Below, piece after piece: positions 44,615-52,857 of a stretch of 64,000 nt of DNA. Every line of letters starts with the position of its first letter. Positions within the stretch are counted from its first letter, which is position 1. Below the pieces are notes generated by a model, which searched no databases, was not told the DNA's origin, and was given only the letters and a program-made list of their open reading frames with translations. The stretch comes from Paenibacillus flagellatus. GTDB lineage: Bacteria; Bacillota; Bacilli; Paenibacillales; NBRC-103111. The stretch is taken from positions 310,001 to 374,000 of the forward strand of contig NZ_QJVJ01000002.1 of NCBI RefSeq assembly GCF_003217775.1, in the 5' to 3' direction. Position numbers and translations under genes: made by a program.

Positions 44615-44656
44615 AGACGATGAAGAGGGTTTTCAGCCGCGCCAGCGGCATTGCGA

Positions 44657-44686
44657 AGAAGTCCTTGGCTGCAAGGGCTTCTTTTT
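44657..44686 (+). terminator. Terminator of the cohesin-dockerin cluster
   Basis: AGAAGTCCTTG / CAAGGGCTTCT form an 11 bp stem with one G-T pair and loop GCTG, then TTTTT. The 44687-44960 stretch beyond it carries no gene that I can support. Confidence 0.88.
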
Positions 44687-44861
44687 CTATTCAAAATTTG
44701 TACGATATCGTTCGGATTACGACTTTTTCACGATTTTTGCCGTTTATCGGGTCGAACGGTCGTCCGATTCGCCGAGCCGGGGCTGCGGACGCGGACAAGG
44801 ACAAGACGATATTGCAAGTTAAGCGTGAGATATTCCATTCTGTTCCCCCGAAACCCCGGGC

Positions 44862-44867
44862 TATAAT
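44862..44867 (+). promoter_or_regulatory. Possible -10 box of the hyuAB-frlDB operon
   Basis: Perfect TATAAT, 94 bases before the hyuA start; no good -35 box is visible, which suggests activator dependence or a different sigma factor. Confidence 0.35.
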
Positions 44868-44960
44868 TCAGTTGTAACTCGACGCTTCACGCGGCGTTCT
44901 CGCGCGGTCGGGACGATCTTCAGTAGGAGCACCAGTTCAAGGGGAACGAGGAGGATTCTT

Positions 44961-47042
44961 ATGCGTTACATGGTCGGAGTTGATGTCGGCGGCACGTTTA
45001 CCGACGTTACGTTGGTCGACGCGTCGACCGGAGACATCTTGAATCACAAAGTGCCGTCCACGCCGGACGATCCGTCGCGGGCCATCATGACCGGCATCGA
45101 GCAAATATTGGAAATGAACGGGGTTCCGGTGTCCGACGTCCGTTATTTGGCCCATGGCACGACCGTCGCCACGAACGCGCTCATCGAGCGGAAAGGCGCC
45201 TTGACCGGGCTGCTCGTGACCGAAGGCTTCCGGGATTTGCTGGAGATCGGCCGCCAGACGCGTCCGGGCTTGTACGATCTGTTCAAGGAGAAGCCGGAGC
45301 CGGTCATCCCCGGTTATTTGCGGCTGGAGGTCGAGGAGCGCCTCTACGCCGACGGCACCGTGCGCAAGCCGCTCAACCGGGAGCGGCTCGCCGAAGCGAT
45401 CGAACAATTGAAACGGGAGGGCGTCCGCTCGATCGCGGTATGCCTATTGTTCGCTTATATGAACCCCGAGCATGAGAAGCAGGTCGTCGACGAAATCCGG
45501 CGCCTTTATCCGGACGCTTATGTATCCGCTTCCCATCAGGTCGTGCCGGAGTTCCGGGAATACGCGCGGCTCAGCACGACGTCGCTCAACGCGTATCTCG
45601 GACCGGTCATGCAGACGTATATGGACAATTTTCAGCAATCCGTCCGCAACGCCGGCATCCCGGTCGACCCGTACATTACGCAATCGAACGGCGGCATCAT
45701 CTCGATCCAGGAGTCGGTCGCCAATCCGGTTCGGACCGCAGTGTCGGGACCGGCGGCTGGCGTCGTGGCGGCGGCTTATTTGGCCGAGCTGACGGGATAT
45801 AAAAATATGATTACGTTCGACATGGGCGGCACGTCGGCCGATTTCAGCCTGATCGAGAACGGGGAGCCGAAAATTTCGATGGAACGGGAAGTGGAAGGCT
45901 TTCCCGCCCGTATCCCGATGCTCGACATTCATGCGTGCGGCGCGGGCGGCGGCTCGATCGCCTGGCTCGACGCCGGCGGAGCGCTCAAGGTCGGGCCGGA
46001 AAGCGCGGGCTCGACGCCCGGACCGGCTGCATACGGCCGTGGGGGGACGCGTCCGACCGTTACGGACGCCAACGCCATTCTCGGGCGCTTGAACCCGGAC
46101 GGCATCTTGGGCGGGCGGATGGCGCTCGACGTCGAGGCTTCGAAGCGGGCCGTCGAGAAGCATATTTGCGACGCGACGAAGCTGTCGCTGCTGGAGGCGA
46201 CGATGGGCATACTGTCGGTCGTCAACGCCAATATGACGCGGGCGATCCGGCTCATCTCCGTGGAGAAAGGGTACGACCCCCGCGAGTTTACGCTCGTCTC
46301 GTTCGGCGGCGGCGGCGGTCTCCATTGCGGCGCGCTGGCCCGCGAGCTCGGCATCCCGCGCATTCTCGTCCCGCCTTCGCCGGGAACGTTTTGCTCGCTC
46401 GGCCTTCTGGTAACGGACGTTCGCTCCGATTACGTCCGCTCGTCGCTTCAGGAATCGAACGGCGGCGGTCTCGACACGATCCGCGGGCTGTTCGCCGACA
46501 TGGAGCGCGAAGGGGCGGCGATGCTGGCGAAGGAAGGCGTTCCGGAGTCGAACCGGCGGTACGCGCTCGGTCTCGATATGCGTTTCAAAGGGCAAAACTA
46601 CGAGCTGACCGTACCCGTCGAATGGTCCGAGCTGACCGTCGAGGGACTGCCGGCGATCGTCGCCCGGTTCCACGAGCAGCACGAGAAAAATTACGGCTAT
46701 TCGAACCGGAACGGCGTCGTCGAATTCGTCAATTACCGCGTCACCGCGCTCGGCGAGCTTCCGAAAGCGGCGTTGCGGGCGGAGGAGGAGAGCGCCGGCG
46801 CCGGCCGTACGGTGAAGCCGACCTCGACGCGGGACGTCTACTTCGCGGAGACGGATCGCCCGGGCTACTACAGCACCGGCATTTACTCCCGCACCGATTT
46901 GCTCCCGGGCGACCGGCTCGCGGGACCGGCCATCATCGAGCAGATGGACTCGACGATTTTGCTGCTGCCGGGTCAGACGCTGCGCGTGGACGCTTACCGC
47001 AATCTGCTCATTCATACGTTCGGCGAGGAGGAACAACGATGA
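44961..47042 (+). CDS. hyuA: Hydantoinase/oxoprolinase family protein, HyuA subunit
   Basis: ATG after GAGGAGG. Actin-like ATPase fold: N-terminal VGVDVGGTFTDVTLVDASTG (phosphate 1), HGTTVATNALIERKG, FDMGGTSADFSL (phosphate 2) and HACGAGGGSIAWLD are all family signatures. HyuA proteins use ATP to open cyclic amides such as hydantoins or 5-oxoproline together with HyuB. At 693 residues it is the usual length. First gene of a four-gene operon with hyuB (4-base overlap), a PfkB-type kinase and a SIS deglycase, which suggests a cyclic glycated amino acid as substrate (inference). Confidence 0.93.
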   Translation: MRYMVGVDVGGTFTDVTLVDASTGDILNHKVPSTPDDPSRAIMTGIEQILEMNGVPVSDVRYLAHGTTVATNALIERKGALTGLLVTEGFRDLLEIGRQTRPGLYDLFKEKPEPVIPGYLRLEVEERLYADGTVRKPLNRERLAEAIEQLKREGVRSIAVCLLFAYMNPEHEKQVVDEIRRLYPDAYVSASHQVVPEFREYARLSTTSLNAYLGPVMQTYMDNFQQSVRNAGIPVDPYITQSNGGIISIQESVANPVRTAVSGPAAGVVAAAYLAELTGYKNMITFDMGGTSADFSLIENGEPKISMEREVEGFPARIPMLDIHACGAGGGSIAWLDAGGALKVGPESAGSTPGPAAYGRGGTRPTVTDANAILGRLNPDGILGGRMALDVEASKRAVEKHICDATKLSLLEATMGILSVVNANMTRAIRLISVEKGYDPREFTLVSFGGGGGLHCGALARELGIPRILVPPSPGTFCSLGLLVTDVRSDYVRSSLQESNGGGLDTIRGLFADMEREGAAMLAKEGVPESNRRYALGLDMRFKGQNYELTVPVEWSELTVEGLPAIVARFHEQHEKNYGYSNRNGVVEFVNYRVTALGELPKAALRAEEESAGAGRTVKPTSTRDVYFAETDRPGYYSTGIYSRTDLLPGDRLAGPAIIEQMDSTILLLPGQTLRVDAYRNLLIHTFGEEEQR

Positions 47043-48784
47043 AACGGATCGACCCGATTACGCTCGAAATCGTCGGCAATTTGCTGCTGTCCGTTGCGGA
47101 GGAGATGGGCGTCACGCTCGTGAAGACGGCGTACTCGACCAATATCAAGGAACGGAAAGACTGCTCGACCGCCTTGTTCGACGCGAAGGGCAGCATGATC
47201 GCGCAGGCGGAATACGTGCCGATGCATCTGGGCTCGATGCTCGGCGTCGTCGGCGAGGTGCTGAAGAAGTTTCCGGTCGACTCGCTTCGTCCGGGCGACA
47301 TGTTCGTCACGAACGATCCTTACGCCGGCGGAGGAACGCACCTGCCCGACATTACGATGGTGTCCCCCGTCTTCGTCGACGACCGGCTCGTCGCGTTCGT
47401 CGCGAACATCGCGCACCACTCCGATATCGGCGGGATGGTGCCGGGCAGCGTATCGGCCCATTCGGACAACATTTTCCAGGAAGGGCTGCGCATTCCGCTC
47501 GGACGCATATGCCGGGCGGGCGAGCTTGTGCGGGAAAGCTACGACTTCATCATCCTGAATACGCGGACGCCGGTCGAGCGCAGCGGCGATTTGGACGCGC
47601 AGATCGCCTCCAACATCGCCGGTGCGAAGCGGTTGGCCGAAGTCGTTCGCAAGTACGGGGCGGATTATTTTGCGGAATGCACGGACGCGCTGCTCGACTA
47701 CGCGGAGCATCTGATGCGCGCGGGCATCCGCACGCTGCCGGAAGGAACGTACACGTTCGAGGATTATTTGGACGACGCGGGCGCCAATTCCGACTCGCCG
47801 ATTCCGATCCGGGCGACGGTGACGATTGAAGACGGCACGGCCAAGGTCGATTTCGCCGGGACGAGTCCGCAGGTGCCGGGGCCGCTCAATATGACGTACT
47901 CGGGACTGCTGACGACCGCGTTTTACTGCTTCAAGGCGGTGGCGGGGCAGTCGATTTTCGCCAACCACGGCATTTACCGGGCGCTTCAGGTGACGGCGCC
48001 GGAAGGCTCCATCGTCAACTGCACGCTGCCGGTGCCCGTCGGGCAGCGGATCGATACGGCGCAGCGCGTCGTCGACGTCATCATGGGCGCGCTCGCCCAA
48101 GTGGCGCCGGAGCGGGTGCTCGCCGCCTGCAACAGCGTCGTGACGTCGGCCATCTTCTCCGGCACGAATCCGCGGAACGGCAACTACTTCGTCTATTTGG
48201 AGACGATCGCGGGAGGCTCCGGGGCGCACAGCCGCGGGGACGGCTTGAGCGGCGTCCAGGTGCATATGACCAACACGTCGAACCTGCCGATCGAAGCGCT
48301 CGAGCGCGAATATCCGGTGCTGGTGGAACGGTACGAGCTGCAGACCGATTCGGGCGGCGCCGGCCGGTTTCGGGGCGGCCTCGGCATTCGCCGGGACTTC
48401 CGGATTTTGTGCGACGGCATGAGCTACACCGGGCTCGGGGATCGCCACAAGTTCGCGCCGTGGGGGCTCGAAGGCGGAAAGAGCGGCGGTCCGGGCCGCT
48501 TCCGGCTGTCCCGGGGCGGCGGGGAGTTGCAAACGCTCGGCTCGAAAATATCCGGCGTGACGCTCGGCCGGGAAGATTTGATCAGCGTCTGCGCGCCGGG
48601 CTCCGGCGGCTACGGACACCCGTACGACCGTCCGGCCGAAGCGGTGCTGCGCGACGTCCGCGAAGGGAAAGTGTCGCTCGCCTCGGCTCTGGACGATTAC
48701 GGTGTCGTGCTCGTTGCCGGTCCGAACGGGCCGATCGTCGACGAGAATGCGACAGCCGAACGGCGAGCGGGCGTGCGATCTTAA
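47039..48784 (+). CDS. hyuB: Hydantoinase B/oxoprolinase family protein, HyuB subunit
   Basis: ATG 47039 overlaps the hyuA stop (ATGA). The N-terminus DPITLEIVGNLLLSVAEEMG, VTNDPYAGGGTHLPDITMV, and the C-terminal RFRGGLGIRRDF and APGSGGYGHP motifs are characteristic. 581 residues, typical. It forms the second half of the ATP-dependent cyclic-amide hydrolase with HyuA. The metal-binding Asp/His region around TNDPYAGGGTH is intact. Confidence 0.93.
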   Translation: MKRIDPITLEIVGNLLLSVAEEMGVTLVKTAYSTNIKERKDCSTALFDAKGSMIAQAEYVPMHLGSMLGVVGEVLKKFPVDSLRPGDMFVTNDPYAGGGTHLPDITMVSPVFVDDRLVAFVANIAHHSDIGGMVPGSVSAHSDNIFQEGLRIPLGRICRAGELVRESYDFIILNTRTPVERSGDLDAQIASNIAGAKRLAEVVRKYGADYFAECTDALLDYAEHLMRAGIRTLPEGTYTFEDYLDDAGANSDSPIPIRATVTIEDGTAKVDFAGTSPQVPGPLNMTYSGLLTTAFYCFKAVAGQSIFANHGIYRALQVTAPEGSIVNCTLPVPVGQRIDTAQRVVDVIMGALAQVAPERVLAACNSVVTSAIFSGTNPRNGNYFVYLETIAGGSGAHSRGDGLSGVQVHMTNTSNLPIEALEREYPVLVERYELQTDSGGAGRFRGGLGIRRDFRILCDGMSYTGLGDRHKFAPWGLEGGKSGGPGRFRLSRGGGELQTLGSKISGVTLGREDLISVCAPGSGGYGHPYDRPAEAVLRDVREGKVSLASALDDYGVVLVAGPNGPIVDENATAERRAGVRS

Positions 48785-48820
48785 TCGCCGCGATTGTGCG
48801 GCTGGAAGGAGGCGGGCGGC

Positions 48821-49642
48821 ATGAAGCTGCTCGGCATCGGAGACAACGTCGTCGACTATTACCGCGATCAGGGGCTGATGTACCCCGGAGGCAACGCGCT
48901 CAACGTCGCGGTGGCGGCCCGGCGCGGCGGCGCGGCCGGCTGCGGCTACCTCGGCATCGTCGGGGACGACGCGGCGGCGGCGCATGTGGTCGACTGTCTG
49001 GGCCGCGAAGGGATCGACGCGTCCCGGCTTCGCCGGGCGTATGGACCGAACGGCGAAGCCGTCGTCGCCTTAACCCCCGACGGGGATCGGACGTTCGCGG
49101 GCACGAACCGCGGCATACGCGTCCAGTCGCGGCTGACGCTGCGGCTGACGCAGGACGACCTCGACTATATCGACGGGTTCGACGTCGTCCATACGAGCGT
49201 CAACAGCGATACGGAGCACGAGCTGCCCCGGATGGCGCGCAGGCCGGTATCGTTCGATTTCTCCACTCCGCAGCGGTGGGATGCGGACTACTTGCGCCGC
49301 GTCTGTCCTTACTTGACCTACGCGTTTTTCTCCGGGAGCGGCCTGACCGCGGGCGACATCCGGTCGCTGATCGAGGACGTGCACCGGCTCGGCGTGCCGG
49401 TCGTCGGCGTGACGCGAGGGGCGGAGCCCGCGGTCTTTTCCGAGAACGGGGCCGTCTTCGAGCAGCGTCCGGCTCCGGCCGAAATCGTCGACACGATGGG
49501 AGCGGGCGATTCGTTCATCGGCGCCTTTCTCGCCGCCTATCACGACAGCCGCGACATGCGGGGAGCGCTCGCCCGGGCGGCTGAAGCGGCGGCGGCCACC
49601 TGCGGCACGTACGGAGCGTTCGGCTACGGCAAGTCCAAATAA
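48821..49642 (+). CDS. frlD: PfkB-family sugar kinase, fructoselysine 6-kinase (FrlD)-like
   Basis: ATG 48821 follows GGAGG, in preference to GTG 48794. PfkB fold: N-terminal GIGDNVVDYY, the substrate-side motif MYPGGNALNVAVAARRGG and the C-terminal ATP/anion-hole motif DTMGAGDSFIGAFLAAY with the catalytic Asp. The short length (273 residues) and YYRDQGLMYPGGNALNVA fit FrlD, which phosphorylates fructoselysine and related Amadori products at O6. The deglycase gene frlB follows 23 bases later, which supports the call. The natural substrate may be a different glycated amino acid. Confidence 0.85.
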   Translation: MKLLGIGDNVVDYYRDQGLMYPGGNALNVAVAARRGGAAGCGYLGIVGDDAAAAHVVDCLGREGIDASRLRRAYGPNGEAVVALTPDGDRTFAGTNRGIRVQSRLTLRLTQDDLDYIDGFDVVHTSVNSDTEHELPRMARRPVSFDFSTPQRWDADYLRRVCPYLTYAFFSGSGLTAGDIRSLIEDVHRLGVPVVGVTRGAEPAVFSENGAVFEQRPAPAEIVDTMGAGDSFIGAFLAAYHDSRDMRGALARAAEAAAATCGTYGAFGYGKSK

Positions 49643-49665
49643 CGAAGGCACAGGAGGTTTTCACC

Positions 49666-50670
49666 ATGGTATACGAAGGTCCGTTCGCGCAGGCGAACGA
49701 GCAATTGGAGCGCGTGTTCGACGCCTACCGCAGTCGAACGATCAAGCGGGTGTTTTATGTGGCGTGCGGCGGCTCGTCCGCTCTCATGTATCCGAGCAAA
49801 TATGTAATCGACCGGGAAGCGCAAGGCATTACGGCCGAAATTTTCAGCTCCAACGAGTTCATTCACCGCAACCCGCGGTCACTCGACGAGCAGTCGCTCG
49901 TCATCCTGTGCTCGCACAAGGGCAAGACGCCGGAGACGACGGAAGCCGCCCGTTTCGCCAAGAGCAAAGGCGCCTTGACCGTGTCGCTCATGTATGTGGA
50001 GCATGCGCCGCTCGCCGACGAATCCGACTTCGTCGTCAATTACAGCTGGATTTCGGCGGGCAACATGGAGCCGCATCCGGAAATTATGAACTATGCCATC
50101 TTGTACAGGCTGACCATGGGGCTGCTCTACATCAAGGAGGGCAACAAGAAGTACGAGAAGCTGCTGGCCAGCCTGGACCACCTCGGCACCGTATTCGAGA
50201 AGGCGATGGTACAATACGCGGATACGGTCCGCGAGTATGCCGAACAGTACAAGGACGAATCGATCATTTATACGATGGCGAGCGGCGCGAACTACGGCAT
50301 GGCGTACTCGTTCGCGATCTGCATCCTGATGGAGATGCAGTGGATTCATTCGCACGCGATTCATGCCGGGGAATTTTTCCACGGACCGTTCGAAATTTTG
50401 GACAAAACCGTGCCGTTCATTCTGCTCAAAGGGTTGGACGAAACGCGGCCGCTCGAGGAGCGCGCGCACGCGTTCCTGCAGCAATACGGCGAGAAGACGA
50501 TCGTCATCGACGCGAAGACGTTCGACCTGACCGGCATCGACGACGAGGTGAAAGGCTACATCGCTCCGCTTGCGATGAACTTCGTGCTGCGCATGTTCGC
50601 GCTGGCGCTGTCCAAAGCCCGCAGCCATCCGCTGGAAACGCGGCGCTACATGTTCAAGGTGCCTTATTGA
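49666..50670 (+). CDS. frlB: SIS-domain deglycase, FrlB-like (6-phospho-fructosyl-amino acid deglycase)
   Basis: ATG follows AGGAGG. Two SIS (phosphosugar-binding) domains: KRVFYVACGGSSALMYPSKY, LVILCSHKGKTPETTEAARF in the first and IYTMASGANYGMAYSFAICI, with the catalytic loop HAGEFFHGPFEIL, in the second. 334 residues, as in FrlB. The enzyme splits phosphorylated Amadori products into glucose 6-phosphate and a free amino acid. Last gene of the hyuAB-frlDB operon, followed by a row of terminator-like hairpins. Confidence 0.9.
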   Translation: MVYEGPFAQANEQLERVFDAYRSRTIKRVFYVACGGSSALMYPSKYVIDREAQGITAEIFSSNEFIHRNPRSLDEQSLVILCSHKGKTPETTEAARFAKSKGALTVSLMYVEHAPLADESDFVVNYSWISAGNMEPHPEIMNYAILYRLTMGLLYIKEGNKKYEKLLASLDHLGTVFEKAMVQYADTVREYAEQYKDESIIYTMASGANYGMAYSFAICILMEMQWIHSHAIHAGEFFHGPFEILDKTVPFILLKGLDETRPLEERAHAFLQQYGEKTIVIDAKTFDLTGIDDEVKGYIAPLAMNFVLRMFALALSKARSHPLETRRYMFKVPY

Positions 50671-50691
50671 CCCGGCGTTAGCCGGTTGCAA

Positions 50692-50930
50692 GCCGCCGCC
50701 CGAGGGGACGCGTTCCCTTAACGGGAGGCGGCTATTTTGCGCGCAAGCGGGCTCGAGCCGCTGCCCGGGGGCGCACTCGCGTTCGGGAGGCGGCTATTTT
50801 GCGCGCGAGCGGGCTCGAGCCGCAGCCTCGTGGGGCGCGCTCGCCCTCGGGTGCCGCGGCTTTTTTCGCGTGCGCGAGCAGACTCGGGCCGCTGCCTCGT
50901 GGGGGAGCGCTCGCCCTCGGGTGACTTTTT
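50692..50930 (+). repeat. Four tandem terminator-like hairpin units
   Basis: Four imperfect repeats of about 65 bases each carry a GC-rich stem starting GCCGC and ending with a T-run: 50692-50738, 50757-50800, 50819-50866 and 50888-50930 (ends TATTTT, TATTTT, TTTTTT, TTTTT). Units 1-3 have complementary GCCGCC / GGCGGC-type arms; unit 4 has lost its 3' arm. The first acts as the likely terminator of the frl operon; the others look like tandem duplications. The 50931-51106 stretch after it is unique except for one early copy of the CCAGCTAATC motif and contains no supported gene. Confidence 0.75.
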
Positions 50931-51106
50931 GCTTGTCATTGGGCGTACGATCCTCGCCCGTTTCCGCGTTGCAGGCTCCTTCCGCGCATTAGAAGGAAAA
51001 TCTCCAGCTAATCCGGCGGCAAAACGCCATATTCTCGTTTTACCCGGAAATCCTCCATGTAATTGGTCCACAGATGCGGCTTTCTCGTATAATCTCAAAA
51101 ATTAGG

Positions 51107-51661
51107 GGGAGGTTTTCCAGCTAATCGATCGTCTCGCCCAATCCGCTACAACTTAGGGGGAGATTTTCCAGCTAATCGACCGTCTCGCCTAAATCGCTAC
51201 AATAAGCGGGAGGTTTCCAACAAATCGACCGCCTCCCCCAACCGTTACAACGAATGGGAGGTTTTCCAGCTAATCGATCGTCTCGCCCATACCGCTACGA
51301 TTTAGAGGGAGGTTTTCCAGCTAATCGACCGTCTCGCCTAAATCGCTACAATTTAGAGGGAGGTTTTCCAGCTAATCGACCATCTCGCCTAAATCGCTAC
51401 AATAAGTGGGAGGTTTCCAACAAATCGACCGTCTCGCCCAAACCGCTACAATTTAGGGGGAGGTTTTCCAGCTAATCGATCGTCTCGCCCAATCCGCTAC
51501 AACTTAGGGGGAGGTTTTCCAGCTAATCGACCGTCTCGCCCAAACCACTACAATAAGTGGGAGGTTTTCCCGCTAATCGACCGTCTCGCCCAATCCCGCT
51601 ACCACCTGAGGCAGGTCTCCCAGCTAATCTACCGTCTTCCCCAAACCTAAAACCGCTACAA
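51107..51661. repeat. Minisatellite: about 11 tandem units of 50-51 bp
   Basis: Unit starts at 51107, 51158, 51208, 51256, 51307, 51358, 51408, 51458, 51509, 51559 and about 51610. The core of one unit is GGGAGGTTTTCCAGCTAATC followed by a GACCGTCTCGCC and CCGCTACAAT part. Two variants alternate: A (TTAG, then TTTTCCAGCTAATC) and B (AATAAG, then TTTCCAACAAATC), in the order A A B, A A A B, A A B, last unit degenerate; the 50 bases of units 51107 and 51458 are identical. Lengths of 48, 50 and 51 break any reading frame, so it is not coding. Confidence 0.9.
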
Positions 51662-51678
51662 CTTAGCGTGACCTCTTC

Positions 51679-52353
51679 CTATAAATCCAATGCATCCCAA
51701 ACGCCCGGCGTCAGCTCGTACCGCACCACTCTTTCGCCTTTGCCGCGAAGCGACGGCTGCAGCCAGCCTTTGGCGACCAGCTTTTGCAGCATCAGTACCG
51801 CCGTCTTGGGGTCGATCTCGAAATGCAGCTCCACGTCCTTCGGCCGAATCGGCCGGGCGGCCCGGATCGCCAGCCTGACGATCTCCTTCTCCGCGAAGGA
51901 AGCCCGCGACACCGGCGATCGGGCGGGCAAATGCCGGTTCGTCGCCATCCGAAGCAAGGTGACGCATAAATCGGGCCGCTGTTCCACGTCGTCGTAGGCG
52001 AACGATATCACGTGGTATCCCATCGCATACAGAAACGTCTCCCGGTTCAGCTCTCCGCAAAATTTGTGCCGGTCCATGTCCCGGATATGCGAGGCGTACC
52101 CTTTGATCTCCACGATCAGCCTTACGAATCCCGGCAGCCAAGCGAAGTCCGCGAAATACGACCTTCCCCGCCAATCGAGAACCTCGTATTCCGGATGAAG
52201 GTTGTCGAACCGGTTGAAAAGCGGCCACCAGACGTTGCGCAGAAACAACGTCTCGCCGTGCCGGTGCCCCCGCTCGAGCCGGCCTCGGCGTTCGCCCGTC
52301 CTTTCGTTCAGATGACGGCGGATAAACGCGTCATGCGCTTCTTCAAACGTCAA
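51679..52353 (-). CDS. Predicted PD-(D/E)XK-type nuclease-like protein with C-terminal winged helix
   Basis: TTG start 8 bases after GAGGGAGG. Residues about 50-110 match the nuclease core shared with VSR/DUF559 proteins: Asp in SYFADFAWLPG and the ExK pair in VRLIVEIKGYASH, then YAMGYHVISFAYDDV. Residues about 150-222 form a winged-helix-like domain (FAEKEIVRLAIRAARPIRPK, LMLQKLVAKGWLQPS). DNA cleavage is plausible but not shown. It sits between the minisatellite and the MITE-like element and has no restriction-modification or toxin partner next to it, so it is a lone nuclease-like gene. Confidence 0.65.
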   Translation of the reverse strand: MTFEEAHDAFIRRHLNERTGERRGRLERGHRHGETLFLRNVWWPLFNRFDNLHPEYEVLDWRGRSYFADFAWLPGFVRLIVEIKGYASHIRDMDRHKFCGELNRETFLYAMGYHVISFAYDDVEQRPDLCVTLLRMATNRHLPARSPVSRASFAEKEIVRLAIRAARPIRPKDVELHFEIDPKTAVLMLQKLVAKGWLQPSLRGKGERVVRYELTPGVWDALDL

Positions 52354-52377
52354 CCGACATCCCTCCCTCTTCCAAAT

Positions 52378-52422
52378 GAAAAACGTCCCGTCGCCGCTCG
52401 ATCGGAGCGGATCCGGGACGTT
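52378..52422 (-). terminator. Terminator-like hairpin upstream of the nuclease gene
   Basis: On the minus strand AACGTCCCG and CGGGACGTT enclose an inner CCGCTCCGATCGAGCGG hairpin and are followed by TTTTTC, 25 bases before the nuclease start. It would end any minus-strand transcript coming from the MITE side, or act as an attenuator. The 52423-52618 stretch carries no supported gene. Confidence 0.5.
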
Positions 52423-52618
52423 CTTCGTCTCTATGTCCGATTATGGACCGAATCGGACGATTTTGCAACAAAATCGTAAGATCGTCCAACCCCGGACGCG
52501 GCGGAAACCGGGCGCCTCGCCCGTCCGGACGATCGCCCGAAGGAGCGGATGAATTTACAACGAAACCATACGGCATTCCATGGGATCGCGCCCGCGCCGC
52601 CTATATAATGAACATATC

Positions 52619-52812
52619 GAGACTGTCGATTTATGGTGGATGAAGCGAGAATATGCCGTTCCAAGCGAAAAAATACCCTCCTCTGCTCTAACATCATGGT
52701 TTAAACTCCTTGATTTGATAAAGATGCAGTGGTGAGGAGTTTAAAGCGGAAACTCGCCGGACGGTATTCGTTTCCTTTTCCACTTCCTAACTCACAATGA
52801 ATCGACAGTCTC
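52619..52812. mobile_element. 194 bp MITE-like element with 20 bp terminal inverted repeats
   Basis: The left end GAGACTGTCGATTTATGGTG and the inverted right end (GAGACTGTCGATTCATTGTG) agree at 18 of 20 positions. Inside is a second inverted repeat (TTTAAACTCCT at 52700-52710, AGGAGTTTAAA at 52735-52745). No transposase fits in 194 bp, so it is a MITE or a deletion remnant of an insertion sequence. I see no clear target-site duplication (left flank ends ATATC, right flank begins TAACG). Confidence 0.7.
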
Positions 52813-52857
52813 TAACGCAACCAAGCAAGACAGCCCTTCAAGCGGGGAGTGATGAAC

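Noticed and set aside
50718-51105. Open frames on both strands in the terminator-repeat zone
   Set aside because: They are made of repeated low-complexity Arg/Ser/Pro codons from the GC-rich hairpins and have no start signals.
51254-51475. Short open frame translating the minisatellite into a repeated GGFPANRPSRLNRYN pattern
   Set aside because: Unit lengths of 48, 50 and 51 break the frame along the array and there is no ribosome binding site, so it is not coding.
51107-51661. Tandem array considered as a CRISPR
   Set aside because: There are no unique spacers; the whole 50-51 bp unit repeats and no cas gene is near.
52431-52697. Small minus-strand open frames between the nuclease gene and opp
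   Set aside because: They cross the MITE end and show no ribosome site or family pattern.
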